Assembly: GCA_963837365.1 (NCBI GenBank)
Contig: CAWIMW010000012.1
Location: forward strand, 186,001 to 250,000
Origin: CAWBXL01 sp963837365
Lineage (GTDB): Bacteria; Acidobacteriota; Terriglobia; Terriglobales; Acidobacteriaceae
DNA length: 64,000 bases
Direction: 5' to 3'
The notes below the pieces were generated by a model that worked only from the letters and a program-made list of their open reading frames with translations, had not been told where the DNA came from and ran no database searches. The position numbers were made by a program, and so were the translations under genes. This document shows positions 1 to 7,748 of this stretch, in pieces. The first letter of the stretch is position 1; every line of letters starts with the position of its first letter.

Positions 1-60
1 GGCAATCGCCAGCAACGAGGTACCGATCGGCCGCCGGATGAATGGTGCAGAGATATTCAT
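1..60 (-). CDS. RND efflux permease, second subunit (MdtC-like), N-terminus only
   Basis: The first 20 codons of a gene that runs off the left edge. The start codon at 60 lies two bases after the stop of the preceding permease, so the two are surely co-transcribed. The peptide begins MNISAPFIRRPIGTSLLAIA, the usual cytoplasmic tail and first membrane helix of an inner-membrane RND drug transporter. Two consecutive RND permeases after one adaptor is the MdtABC arrangement, in which the two form a mixed trimer. Function is inferred from context and these 20 residues only. Confidence 0.8.
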   Translation of the reverse strand, partial: MNISAPFIRRPIGTSLLAIA

Positions 61-62
61 GG

Positions 63-3000
63 TCAGTCTGCGGAGGCGTTCCCTTCCGCTGGAAACTCTA
101 TGCGATTGCCGATCCGGAAACGTTCGAAGCGTTCTGCCAAACGGTCAAACCACAGGTAAACAACCGGAGTGGTGTAGAGAGTCAACAGTTGGCTAACCAA
201 AAGACCGCCAACAATCGTGATACCCAAGGGATGCCGCAGCTCCGACCCTGTGCCTGTACCCAAAGCCAGAGGTAAACCGCCTAGCAACGCAGCCATGGTG
301 GTCATCATGATAGGACGGAAGCGGAGCAGACAGGCTTGGAAGATAGCTTCCTCTGGTTCCTTGTGTTCTATCCGCTCGGCTTCGAGCGCGAAGTCAATCA
401 TCATGATGGCGTTCTTCTTCACGATTCCGATCAGCAAAATGATTCCGATCAGGGCAACCACACCGAGATCATTTCCTGTGATCAGCAGTGCGAGAATTGC
501 GCCCACACCCGCAGAAGGAAGGGTGGAAAGAATCGTGACAGGATGGATATAGCTCTCGTACAAAACACCCAATACGATGTAAACCGTGATGATCGCAGCG
601 AGAATCAGCCACGGTTCCGACGAAAGAGATTTGCGGAATGCCGCGGCCGTTCCTTGAAAGCTGGTGTGCACGCTTGGCGGAAGATGGATGTCCTGCTCCG
701 CCTGGTCAATGGCCTTGGTCGCGTCGCCCAACGAAGCCCCGGGCGCCAGATTGAATGACAATGTGACTACCGGGAACTGTCCCTGGTGGTTGATCGCAAG
801 CGCAGTATTGGTGGATTCGAAATGACTGAATGCAGAAAGGGGCACCTGCATGCCCGTGTTCGACTTCACGTAAATGCTCTTCAGTGCGTCCGGTCCCTGG
901 CGAAACTGCGGATCCACTTCGAGCACGACATGATACTGATTGAGCTGGGTAAATATGGTGGAGACCTGACGCTGCCCAAAGGCGTCGTATAGCGTGTCAT
1001 CGATCGCCTGAGGAAGAATCCCCAATCGGGATGCGGTATCGCGATCGATTACCAGATTGGCTTCCAACCCGTTGGTTTGCTGGTCGCTGGCTACGTCGCG
1101 CATTTGCGGCAGGGCTTGTAGTTTCTCGACCAGCTTTGGGGCAATCGCGGCCAACTCTTGTGCGTCCGCATCTTCCATTGAGTATTGATACTGGGTACGA
1201 CTGACGCGATCTTCTACCGTCAAATCCTGGACCGGCTGCAAATACAAAGTGATCCCGGCAACCTTGGCCACCTCCGGTTGCAATCGCCGGATAATCTCGC
1301 TTGCTGTGAATGCGCGTTCATCACGCGGCTTAAGGTTGATCTGGATGCGACCGCTATTGGGGGTCGTGTTGGTACCGTCAACGCCGATGAAAGACGACAG
1401 GCTCTCCACATCTTTATCTTTGAGAATGGCCTCCGCCAATTCCAGTTGGCGATGCGACATCGCGGTAAACGAAGCGCTCTGCGGCGCTTCGGATACGCCG
1501 AGAATGACTCCCGTGTCCTGCACCGGGAAGAAGCCCTTGGGCACGACAACGTACAGGTACAGAGTCAACACCAGCGTCCCAAAGGTGATCAACAAAGTTG
1601 TTGTCTGATGCCGCAAAACGAATTTCAGGGTGCGACCGTAAAACTCTATGACGCGGTTGTAGAAATTTTCGGACGATTTATAAAAACGCGACTGGTGCTC
1701 TGGATCATGCCGCTTCAGCAGCTTGGCGCACATCATCGGCGTCAACGTCAGGGAAACAAGTGCGGACACCAGAATCGTGACCGCCAGCGTCACAGCAAAC
1801 TCGCGGAACAGGCGGCCTACGATGTCTCCCATAAACAGCAGCGGGATGAGCACCGCAATCAGCGAGACGGTAAGAGAAACGATGGTGAAGCCAATTTGCC
1901 CGGCGCCTTTGAGAGCAGCTTGCAGCGGCGACTCTCCTTGTTCGAGAAAACGTTCGATGTTCTCGATCATGACGATGGCATCGTCCACCACAAAGCCTGT
2001 CGAGATGGTCAGTGCCATCAGCGTCAGGTTGTTGAGGCTATATCCCAGCAGATACATCACGCCAAATGTACCGATCAGCGAAAGCGGCACCGCAATGCTG
2101 GGAATTACCGTGGCGGAGAGGTTCCGCAGAAACAAAAACATGACCATCACCACCAGGCAGATGGTGAGCATCATCTCAAATTGAACGTCTTTCACGGATG
2201 CACGAATCGTTTGCGTGCGGTCGGTAAGAATTTGAACTTTGATGGACGCCGGCAAAGAAGACTGAAGCATAGGCAGCAACTGCTTCACCCGGTCGGCCAC
2301 GCTGATAATGTTGGCCCCCGGCTGCCGCTGAATATTGACGATGACCGCCGGGGTGGTGTTCATCCACGCCGCCTGCTTGACATTCTCCGCGCTGTCTACG
2401 GTGGTGGCCACATCGGAGAGCCGTACCGGAGCGCCATTCCGGTAAGCGATGATCACTTCGCTGTATTGCTTGCTGGAGGTGAGCTGATCGTTAGCTCCGA
2501 TGGTGAACGATTGTCGCGGGCCATCCAGTACACCCTTGGCTTGATTGACATTGGCGGTACCGAGCACGGTCCGCACGTCTTCAAGACTCAATCCGTAGGA
2601 CGCCAGCGCTGTAGGGTTGGCTTGAATGCGTACTGCCGGCTTCTGCCCGCCGCTGATAGAAACCAGGCCAACGCCCGGGAGTTGGGAAATTTTTTGCGCG
2701 AGCGCAGTATCAGCCGTATCCTGCACCTTGGAGAGCGGCAAAGTCTCGGAAGTCAGAGCCAGCGTGAGAATCGGCGCGTCGGCAGGATTGACCTTGCTGT
2801 AGATCGGAGGATTAGGCAGGTCCCGCGGCAGATAGGTAGTTCCCGCATTGATTGCCGCCTGAACCTGCTGCTCGGCCACATCAATGTTCTGTTCCAGACC
2901 AAATTGCAGCGTGATGATCGAACTGCCCAGAGAACTGGTGGAGGTCATCTGACTCAGCCCCGGTACCTGGCCAAACTGGCGCTCCAGGGGAGCCGTAACC

Positions 3001-3185
3001 GATGATGCCATCACATCCGGATTTGCGCCCGGATAAAACGTCACCACCTGAATTGTCGGATAGTCCACTTCAGGAAGAGCGGAAACAGGGAGTTCCCGGT
3101 AAGCGACCAATCCCACCAAGGTAAGACCGATCATCAACAAAGTCGTGGCTACCGGGCGAAGAATGAAAAGCCGCGACGGACTCAT
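63..3185 (-). CDS. RND multidrug efflux permease (MdtB-like)
   Basis: A 1040-residue inner-membrane RND transporter, full length for the HAE1 family. It starts with a short cytoplasmic stretch and a first membrane helix (about residues 10-30), followed by the typical PEVDYPTIQV porter entry segment. The proton-relay aspartate pair is visible in the fourth helix (GFVVDDAIVMIEN, about residues 397-409). It would exchange protons for drugs or other amphiphiles and pass them to the periplasmic adaptor and an outer-membrane channel; no channel gene is in view. The start overlaps the adaptor stop by four bases and a second permease follows two bases downstream. Expression is probably controlled by the divergent TetR gene. 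MdtB versus another HAE1 member is inferred from the double-permease order. Confidence 0.93.
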   Translation of the reverse strand: MSPSRLFILRPVATTLLMIGLTLVGLVAYRELPVSALPEVDYPTIQVVTFYPGANPDVMASSVTAPLERQFGQVPGLSQMTSTSSLGSSIITLQFGLEQNIDVAEQQVQAAINAGTTYLPRDLPNPPIYSKVNPADAPILTLALTSETLPLSKVQDTADTALAQKISQLPGVGLVSISGGQKPAVRIQANPTALASYGLSLEDVRTVLGTANVNQAKGVLDGPRQSFTIGANDQLTSSKQYSEVIIAYRNGAPVRLSDVATTVDSAENVKQAAWMNTTPAVIVNIQRQPGANIISVADRVKQLLPMLQSSLPASIKVQILTDRTQTIRASVKDVQFEMMLTICLVVMVMFLFLRNLSATVIPSIAVPLSLIGTFGVMYLLGYSLNNLTLMALTISTGFVVDDAIVMIENIERFLEQGESPLQAALKGAGQIGFTIVSLTVSLIAVLIPLLFMGDIVGRLFREFAVTLAVTILVSALVSLTLTPMMCAKLLKRHDPEHQSRFYKSSENFYNRVIEFYGRTLKFVLRHQTTTLLITFGTLVLTLYLYVVVPKGFFPVQDTGVILGVSEAPQSASFTAMSHRQLELAEAILKDKDVESLSSFIGVDGTNTTPNSGRIQINLKPRDERAFTASEIIRRLQPEVAKVAGITLYLQPVQDLTVEDRVSRTQYQYSMEDADAQELAAIAPKLVEKLQALPQMRDVASDQQTNGLEANLVIDRDTASRLGILPQAIDDTLYDAFGQRQVSTIFTQLNQYHVVLEVDPQFRQGPDALKSIYVKSNTGMQVPLSAFSHFESTNTALAINHQGQFPVVTLSFNLAPGASLGDATKAIDQAEQDIHLPPSVHTSFQGTAAAFRKSLSSEPWLILAAIITVYIVLGVLYESYIHPVTILSTLPSAGVGAILALLITGNDLGVVALIGIILLIGIVKKNAIMMIDFALEAERIEHKEPEEAIFQACLLRFRPIMMTTMAALLGGLPLALGTGTGSELRHPLGITIVGGLLVSQLLTLYTTPVVYLWFDRLAERFERFRIGNRIEFPAEGNASAD

Positions 3186-4390
3186 GGCGCGCCTGGAGTG
3201 GGGGCCGCACCTTGGGAGTTTCTATTTCCGCTGGGAGCGGTGCCCCGGGGCTCAACTTTCATTTTTGGCTGGAGCTTGTCCTGGCCGTCAGTCACCACTA
3301 CTTCTCCCGGCACCAGGCCGCTGCTGATGACGACCAAATTATTTTGTGCAAGAGCAATCGTGACCGGGCGCACTTCCACGGTCTTGTCCGGCTTCACCGC
3401 AAACACGTAAGTTCCCTGCGGCCCACGCTGAATTGCAACCGCAGGAATTACCGTGCTGTTCTTCCGTGTCTCCAGCAACAAGCGAACATTCACGAACTGG
3501 TTCGGCCAGAGAGACTGGTCTTTGTTTTCAAATACCGATTTCAACCGGCCCGTTCCGGTAGATTGGTCAATCTGGTTGTCAATGGTCACCAGCTTGCCGG
3601 CGGCGATTTTCGTTTGATCATCGCGGCTATAGGCATCTACTTCTAACGTTACCCCGCGCATGTGTTGCGCGACCGTAGGAAGCTGGTCTTCCGGCAACGT
3701 GAACAGCACCGAAATCGGCTGCAACTGCGTGATGACTAACAGTGGATTGGCATCGTTCGCATGGACCATATTGCCCTTATCGACCAGGCGCAAGCCGACG
3801 CGTCCGCTGATCGGAGCGGTAACACGGCAGTAGATGAGATTCAGTTTGGCATTATCAATTGCAGCCTGATCCGAGCGCACTACGCCTTCAAGCTGATCGG
3901 CACTGGCGCGCTGGCTGTCCACCTGTTGTTGCGAAATTGCGCCGGACTGCTGAAGCAAATCTTTGAAACGTTGATAGTTCAATTGCGCATCTCGCAGTTG
4001 GGCCTGGTCGCGGAACAATGCAGCCTGGGCCTGACTGAGCGCGACTTCATAGGGCCGCGGGTCAATGACAACCAAAAGGTCCCCTTGATTTACGTGCTCG
4101 CCTTCTTTGAAATTGACTTCGAGCAACTGGCCATCCACCCGCGGCCGAAGGCTGACTGTGTTATATGCGGTCACCGATCCCAAACCCGAGAGGTAAACCG
4201 GCATATCGCGCTTTTCGACGGTCGCGACTCCTACCGGCAAACCTTGCTGACCAGTTGAAGCGCGCGCCGTGGGCGGATCAGAACGCGAACAATTCAGCAG
4301 AGAAATGCAGAACGCCAATACGAATGAGATTTGTACGGATTTTGAATTAAATCTTCGCCCCGGTTTCGCTGCTGAAATGACGGCAGGCAT
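3182..4390 (-). CDS. RND periplasmic adaptor lipoprotein (MdtA/HlyD family)
   Basis: The membrane-fusion protein joining the RND permeases to an outer-membrane channel. A hydrophobic signal ends in a lipobox-like LLNC, so the mature protein is probably lipid-anchored at that cysteine. The lipoyl-like half motifs (LRPRVDGQLLEVNFKEGEHV and later SGRVGLRLVDKGNMV) flank a coiled-coil hairpin rich in Gln and Ala, followed by beta-barrel domains, as expected for the family. Three in-frame ATGs exist (4489, 4426, 4390). I chose 4390 because it gives a normal 34-residue signal peptide and has GAGG about 13 bases upstream; the longer forms would put 46 or 67 residues before the lipobox. The stop overlaps the permease start. 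First gene of the operon. Confidence 0.88.
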   Translation of the reverse strand: MPAVISAAKPGRRFNSKSVQISFVLAFCISLLNCSRSDPPTARASTGQQGLPVGVATVEKRDMPVYLSGLGSVTAYNTVSLRPRVDGQLLEVNFKEGEHVNQGDLLVVIDPRPYEVALSQAQAALFRDQAQLRDAQLNYQRFKDLLQQSGAISQQQVDSQRASADQLEGVVRSDQAAIDNAKLNLIYCRVTAPISGRVGLRLVDKGNMVHANDANPLLVITQLQPISVLFTLPEDQLPTVAQHMRGVTLEVDAYSRDDQTKIAAGKLVTIDNQIDQSTGTGRLKSVFENKDQSLWPNQFVNVRLLLETRKNSTVIPAVAIQRGPQGTYVFAVKPDKTVEVRPVTIALAQNNLVVISSGLVPGEVVVTDGQDKLQPKMKVEPRGTAPSGNRNSQGAAPTPGAP

Positions 4391-4708
4391 AGAATCGGTC
4401 AACCTCAAGCCTTGGTGGATTCCCATGAAAATCTCGCACTTTATTTGAACATAGTTTTGCTGTTCTCGGGAACCTTCGCTACCACTCATCTCACTTCTTT
4501 ACAATAATTTACAGAAGCTACGAACTATTTCACTTGAGCCAACCCGTGAATGAAAAAACATCCTGCATGCATGCACGGTAAAGAATCGATTTTGTGGTCA
4601 AGATTGCCCATCAGCAATTTCTTTATCACTGCGAACATTGCTTGCTTTGGGCTTTTGGTTCACGGCGAATGCCAAAATCGATGCGCATAGTATATAGACC
4701 AAGATGGA

Positions 4709-4731
4709 ATGCGATACGCTGCGTATCGCAT
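4709..4731. promoter_or_regulatory. Perfect 23-bp palindrome, likely TetR operator
   Basis: Two 11-base arms (ATGCGATACGC and its exact complement) flank a single central T. The site sits 28 bases before the TetR start codon and upstream of the divergent efflux operon, so one bound dimer pair could repress both directions. A perfect odd-length palindrome of this size is typical of TetR-family operators. Binding by the neighbouring regulator is inference from position. Confidence 0.85.
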
Positions 4732-4758
4732 CTATTTTTGTTGATATAAAGTATTGTC

Positions 4759-5373
4759 ATGCGCAAATCTTTGAGCACTAGCAGGATCCAGACACGGGGA
4801 CCCGGCCGACCGCGCAGCGAAAAGGCCCGCAAGGCGGTGATTCGCGCCACCCTGAAACTGCTAGAGCGCGTAGGATTCAATGAACTTAGCATTGAAGCGG
4901 TAGCCGCTCGGGCAGGCGTGGGCAAAGCGACCGTGTACCGCTGGTGGGCCAACAAAGCCGAACTGGTAATCTCCGCTTTCGCTTCCGCCGTGGACAAAGA
5001 GTTGCGCTTCCCCTCCGCAGGCCCAGTCCTGGAATCAATTCATGAACAAATGAAAAGGTGGGTGGTGATATTTCAGAGCCCGCTCGGCCAGATTGTTGCG
5101 ACTGTAATTGGCGCGGGCCAGTCCGATCCAGAAATCCTCAAGGCATTCAGGACTTATTGGGTTGAGCCTCGCCGAATCGAAGTGCGCAATTCGTTGAAGC
5201 AAGCGGTGAAGAATGGAGAGATCCGCGCGGACCTCGACCCCGATCTCATGCTCGATTTGTTTTACGGGCCACTCTATCTACGATTGCTGCTCCAACATGC
5301 TTTGTTGGACGAGAATTTTGTCAACACCGTATTTGGCATTGTTAGTCCTACCCTTCTGGTCTCGGCACGATGA
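4759..5373 (+). CDS. TetR/AcrR family transcriptional regulator
   Basis: A 204-residue TetR-type repressor. The basic N-terminus (GPGRPRSEKARKAVI) leads into the helix-turn-helix at about residues 30-72, with the family signature VGKATVYRWWANKAELV at its end. The remaining helical region is a ligand-binding and dimerisation domain of ordinary length. It is transcribed divergently from the RND efflux operon across about 370 bases that hold a perfect palindrome just before its own start, so autorepression and efflux control are the obvious model. The inducing ligand cannot be read from the sequence. The 194 bases after it contain no gene I can support. Confidence 0.93.
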   Translation: MRKSLSTSRIQTRGPGRPRSEKARKAVIRATLKLLERVGFNELSIEAVAARAGVGKATVYRWWANKAELVISAFASAVDKELRFPSAGPVLESIHEQMKRWVVIFQSPLGQIVATVIGAGQSDPEILKAFRTYWVEPRRIEVRNSLKQAVKNGEIRADLDPDLMLDLFYGPLYLRLLLQHALLDENFVNTVFGIVSPTLLVSAR

Positions 5374-5567
5374 CCCGGCACAGTCCCAGAAACAGCGGTT
5401 TAGGACGATGCACCTCCGTTCTCTTTGACACAATCCGATAAGCACGTATTCTCTTAATAAATATCCGCTTCTCTTTTTTTGTGCGAATCTGCGACAGGTA
5501 GTGAAATCTGGCCTTGGATTAGAAAAAAGGACGGTACATTGCCATCGGCAAGTTAGTCTCATCACTC

Positions 5568-7550
5568 ATGCGCCGCACGGTGCTGGCTTCGGCCATGCTG
5601 TTTCTGTTGGGATATGCCTCAGCACAGATTTCTCCCGGCCCGCTTGCCCGGCCACACCAGTCTCTTGATGGCGCCACGCAGTGCGCGAGTTGCCACAAGT
5701 TCGGTGGAGGTGAGGCGGCTTTCAAGTGCCTGGACTGCCACACTGAAATTGCCGAGCGCTTGGCAGCGCGTCGCGGGCTGCACGCCACTTTTGGAATTCA
5801 GCCAGGATTGAGCAAGCAGTGCATTCGCTGCCACTCAGACCACAATGGCCGGGATTTTCCTCTTATCAAGTTCGATCTGAAGAGTTTTGATCATAAGCAG
5901 ACGGGATACACCCTTGAAGGCAAGCACGCCGGACTGACCTGCAACCGCTGTCACTCCCCGGAGAAAATTACGACGGCCCAAAAGCAATCTATCAAGGTCC
6001 GCGACCTGAGCAAGACGTTTCTCGGCCTCAGTTCCGCTTGTACAACCTGCCACCAGGATGCACACAAAGGACGCCTGGGGAACAACTGCGCACAATGCCA
6101 CAACAGTACTGACTGGAAAAATACTTCCGGAAAATTTGATCACTCCAAAACCCAGTTCCCTCTGACCGGATTGCATGCTCAGGTGAAATGTGAACAGTGC
6201 CACACCTCCGGCCCGGACAACCAACCGCGTTTCAAGGGACTACCTTTTAGCAAGTGCTCCGATTGTCACACTGACCCGCACAAGGGCAGTTTCGCCCAGA
6301 CCTGTGAGTCCTGCCACAACACCAGCGGATGGAAGCGGATTTCAAGTTCAGCGCTGAGCAAGAATTTCGATCACTCAAAGACCAAGTACCCATTGCTCGG
6401 AAAACACCTTCAGGTTGACTGCACTTCATGCCATCGCAAGGGCAATTTCAAGCAGCCCGTTGCCTTTGCCAAATGCACCGATTGCCACGCCGACGAGCAT
6501 CAGGGACAATTCGCAAAACGGGCAGGTGGAATCGAGTGTTCTTCCTGCCACACCGTGGAAGGATTCAAGCCGACTACATTCGGTCTGAAAGAGCACCAAT
6601 CCACGGCATATCCTCTGCAAGGCAAGCACGCCACGCTGGAGTGCGCACAATGCCACATTCCCAAGGGGAAAGAAACCGTATTCAAGCTCAAATTTGAGCG
6701 CTGCCTCGAGTGCCATAAGGACGAGCATCAAGGACAATTCGCGGCTGCGCCTTATCTGAACCGCTGCGAACAGTGCCACACGCTGGATGGCTACAAGCCC
6801 TCGACATTTGGGCTGGCTAGGCATAAGGAAGCACGCTTCGTTCTGACTGGGGCCCATGTAGCGGTAACTTGTGTGGAATGTCACAAGGCGCCCGCAGGCA
6901 CGTCAGCTCAAGTCAAGACAGCAGCGATTTATCACTTCCATGACATGTCCTGCACGACATGCCACCAGGACCCGCATCGGGGACAGTTCCGCGAGCGCAT
7001 GCAACGCCCGATGAACGGAAAACCTGGCGGATGCGAAACCTGCCACACCACCAAGACCTGGAAAGAACTCGTCCACTTCGATCACTCGCAGACGGAATTC
7101 CCGCTGATGGGTGCGCACCGGGCGGTGGCCTGCATAGATTGTCATAGGCCGCCTAATATGGAAACCAAGCTCATGAATGTGGACTTCCACGCCGCTCCCA
7201 AGCTGTGCCAGGACTGCCACGAGGACATTCACGGCGCTCAATTTGCCAAAGCGGGCGGGGTTACCGCCTGTGCTGACTGCCACAACAGTGGACGCTGGAA
7301 ACCGTCCCTGTTCGACCATGACAAGAGGACTACCTTCTCGCTCCAAGGGGCGCACCGCAACGTCCGTTGCGGCGATTGCCACAAAACTACCCGTGTAATA
7401 AATGGAAAAGCGATACTTTTTTACAAGCCGACGCCGAAAGAATGCTCCGATTGTCACGGGGCGAACGTTCCCACTGGCAAGGGAGGTACGGCGTTACGTG
7501 GACCGGCACAGTGGAAAGTGTTTAATTTTTTAACAGGCGATCTCCGGTAA
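5568..7550 (+). CDS. Secreted 23-heme c-type cytochrome
   Basis: A 660-residue protein with a signal peptide (about residues 1-20, ending ASAQ) and, by my count, 23 CXXCH haem-binding motifs, about one per 28 residues. A recurring pattern, FDHSKT-FPL-G-H then CxxCH, supplies extra histidines that can act as distal haem ligands, as in cytochrome c3/c7-like multihaem proteins. Shorter HKGxF/HQGQF units separate some haem pairs. Maturation would be periplasmic by the Ccm or Ccs system. It is followed by a second multihaem gene after about 200 non-coding bases. Likely role: long-range electron transfer in the periplasm or outside the cell. The electron donor and acceptor are inferred from the cluster only. 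I did not recognise a named orthologue. Confidence 0.92.
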   Translation: MRRTVLASAMLFLLGYASAQISPGPLARPHQSLDGATQCASCHKFGGGEAAFKCLDCHTEIAERLAARRGLHATFGIQPGLSKQCIRCHSDHNGRDFPLIKFDLKSFDHKQTGYTLEGKHAGLTCNRCHSPEKITTAQKQSIKVRDLSKTFLGLSSACTTCHQDAHKGRLGNNCAQCHNSTDWKNTSGKFDHSKTQFPLTGLHAQVKCEQCHTSGPDNQPRFKGLPFSKCSDCHTDPHKGSFAQTCESCHNTSGWKRISSSALSKNFDHSKTKYPLLGKHLQVDCTSCHRKGNFKQPVAFAKCTDCHADEHQGQFAKRAGGIECSSCHTVEGFKPTTFGLKEHQSTAYPLQGKHATLECAQCHIPKGKETVFKLKFERCLECHKDEHQGQFAAAPYLNRCEQCHTLDGYKPSTFGLARHKEARFVLTGAHVAVTCVECHKAPAGTSAQVKTAAIYHFHDMSCTTCHQDPHRGQFRERMQRPMNGKPGGCETCHTTKTWKELVHFDHSQTEFPLMGAHRAVACIDCHRPPNMETKLMNVDFHAAPKLCQDCHEDIHGAQFAKAGGVTACADCHNSGRWKPSLFDHDKRTTFSLQGAHRNVRCGDCHKTTRVINGKAILFYKPTPKECSDCHGANVPTGKGGTALRGPAQWKVFNFLTGDLR

Positions 7551-7748
7551 TTATTCCCGGTATAGTCTCCAATCGCGCCATTGGCCATTTTCCTCCCAGC
7601 CTAGTGACACCTCTGTAATGTTCCCCCAACCCGGAAGTACCGATACCCTCCTTATTGGATATCTAGGTGCTGTTGAAAACATGGGGCTTTTGCGTTTTCG
7701 CGACGCGTCGGTAATAGCCGTTTCATCACTCAATGGGGTGGGGAAGAC

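Noticed and set aside
1185..3005. A 606-codon open frame on the plus strand
   Set aside because: It lies entirely antisense to the RND permease, has a composition rich in Arg, His and Gln, lacks any recognisable domain and has no ribosome site; it is a shadow of the real gene.
4626..4997. A 123-codon minus-strand frame over the TetR promoter
   Set aside because: It overlaps the TetR gene antisense and covers the palindrome; it has no family features.
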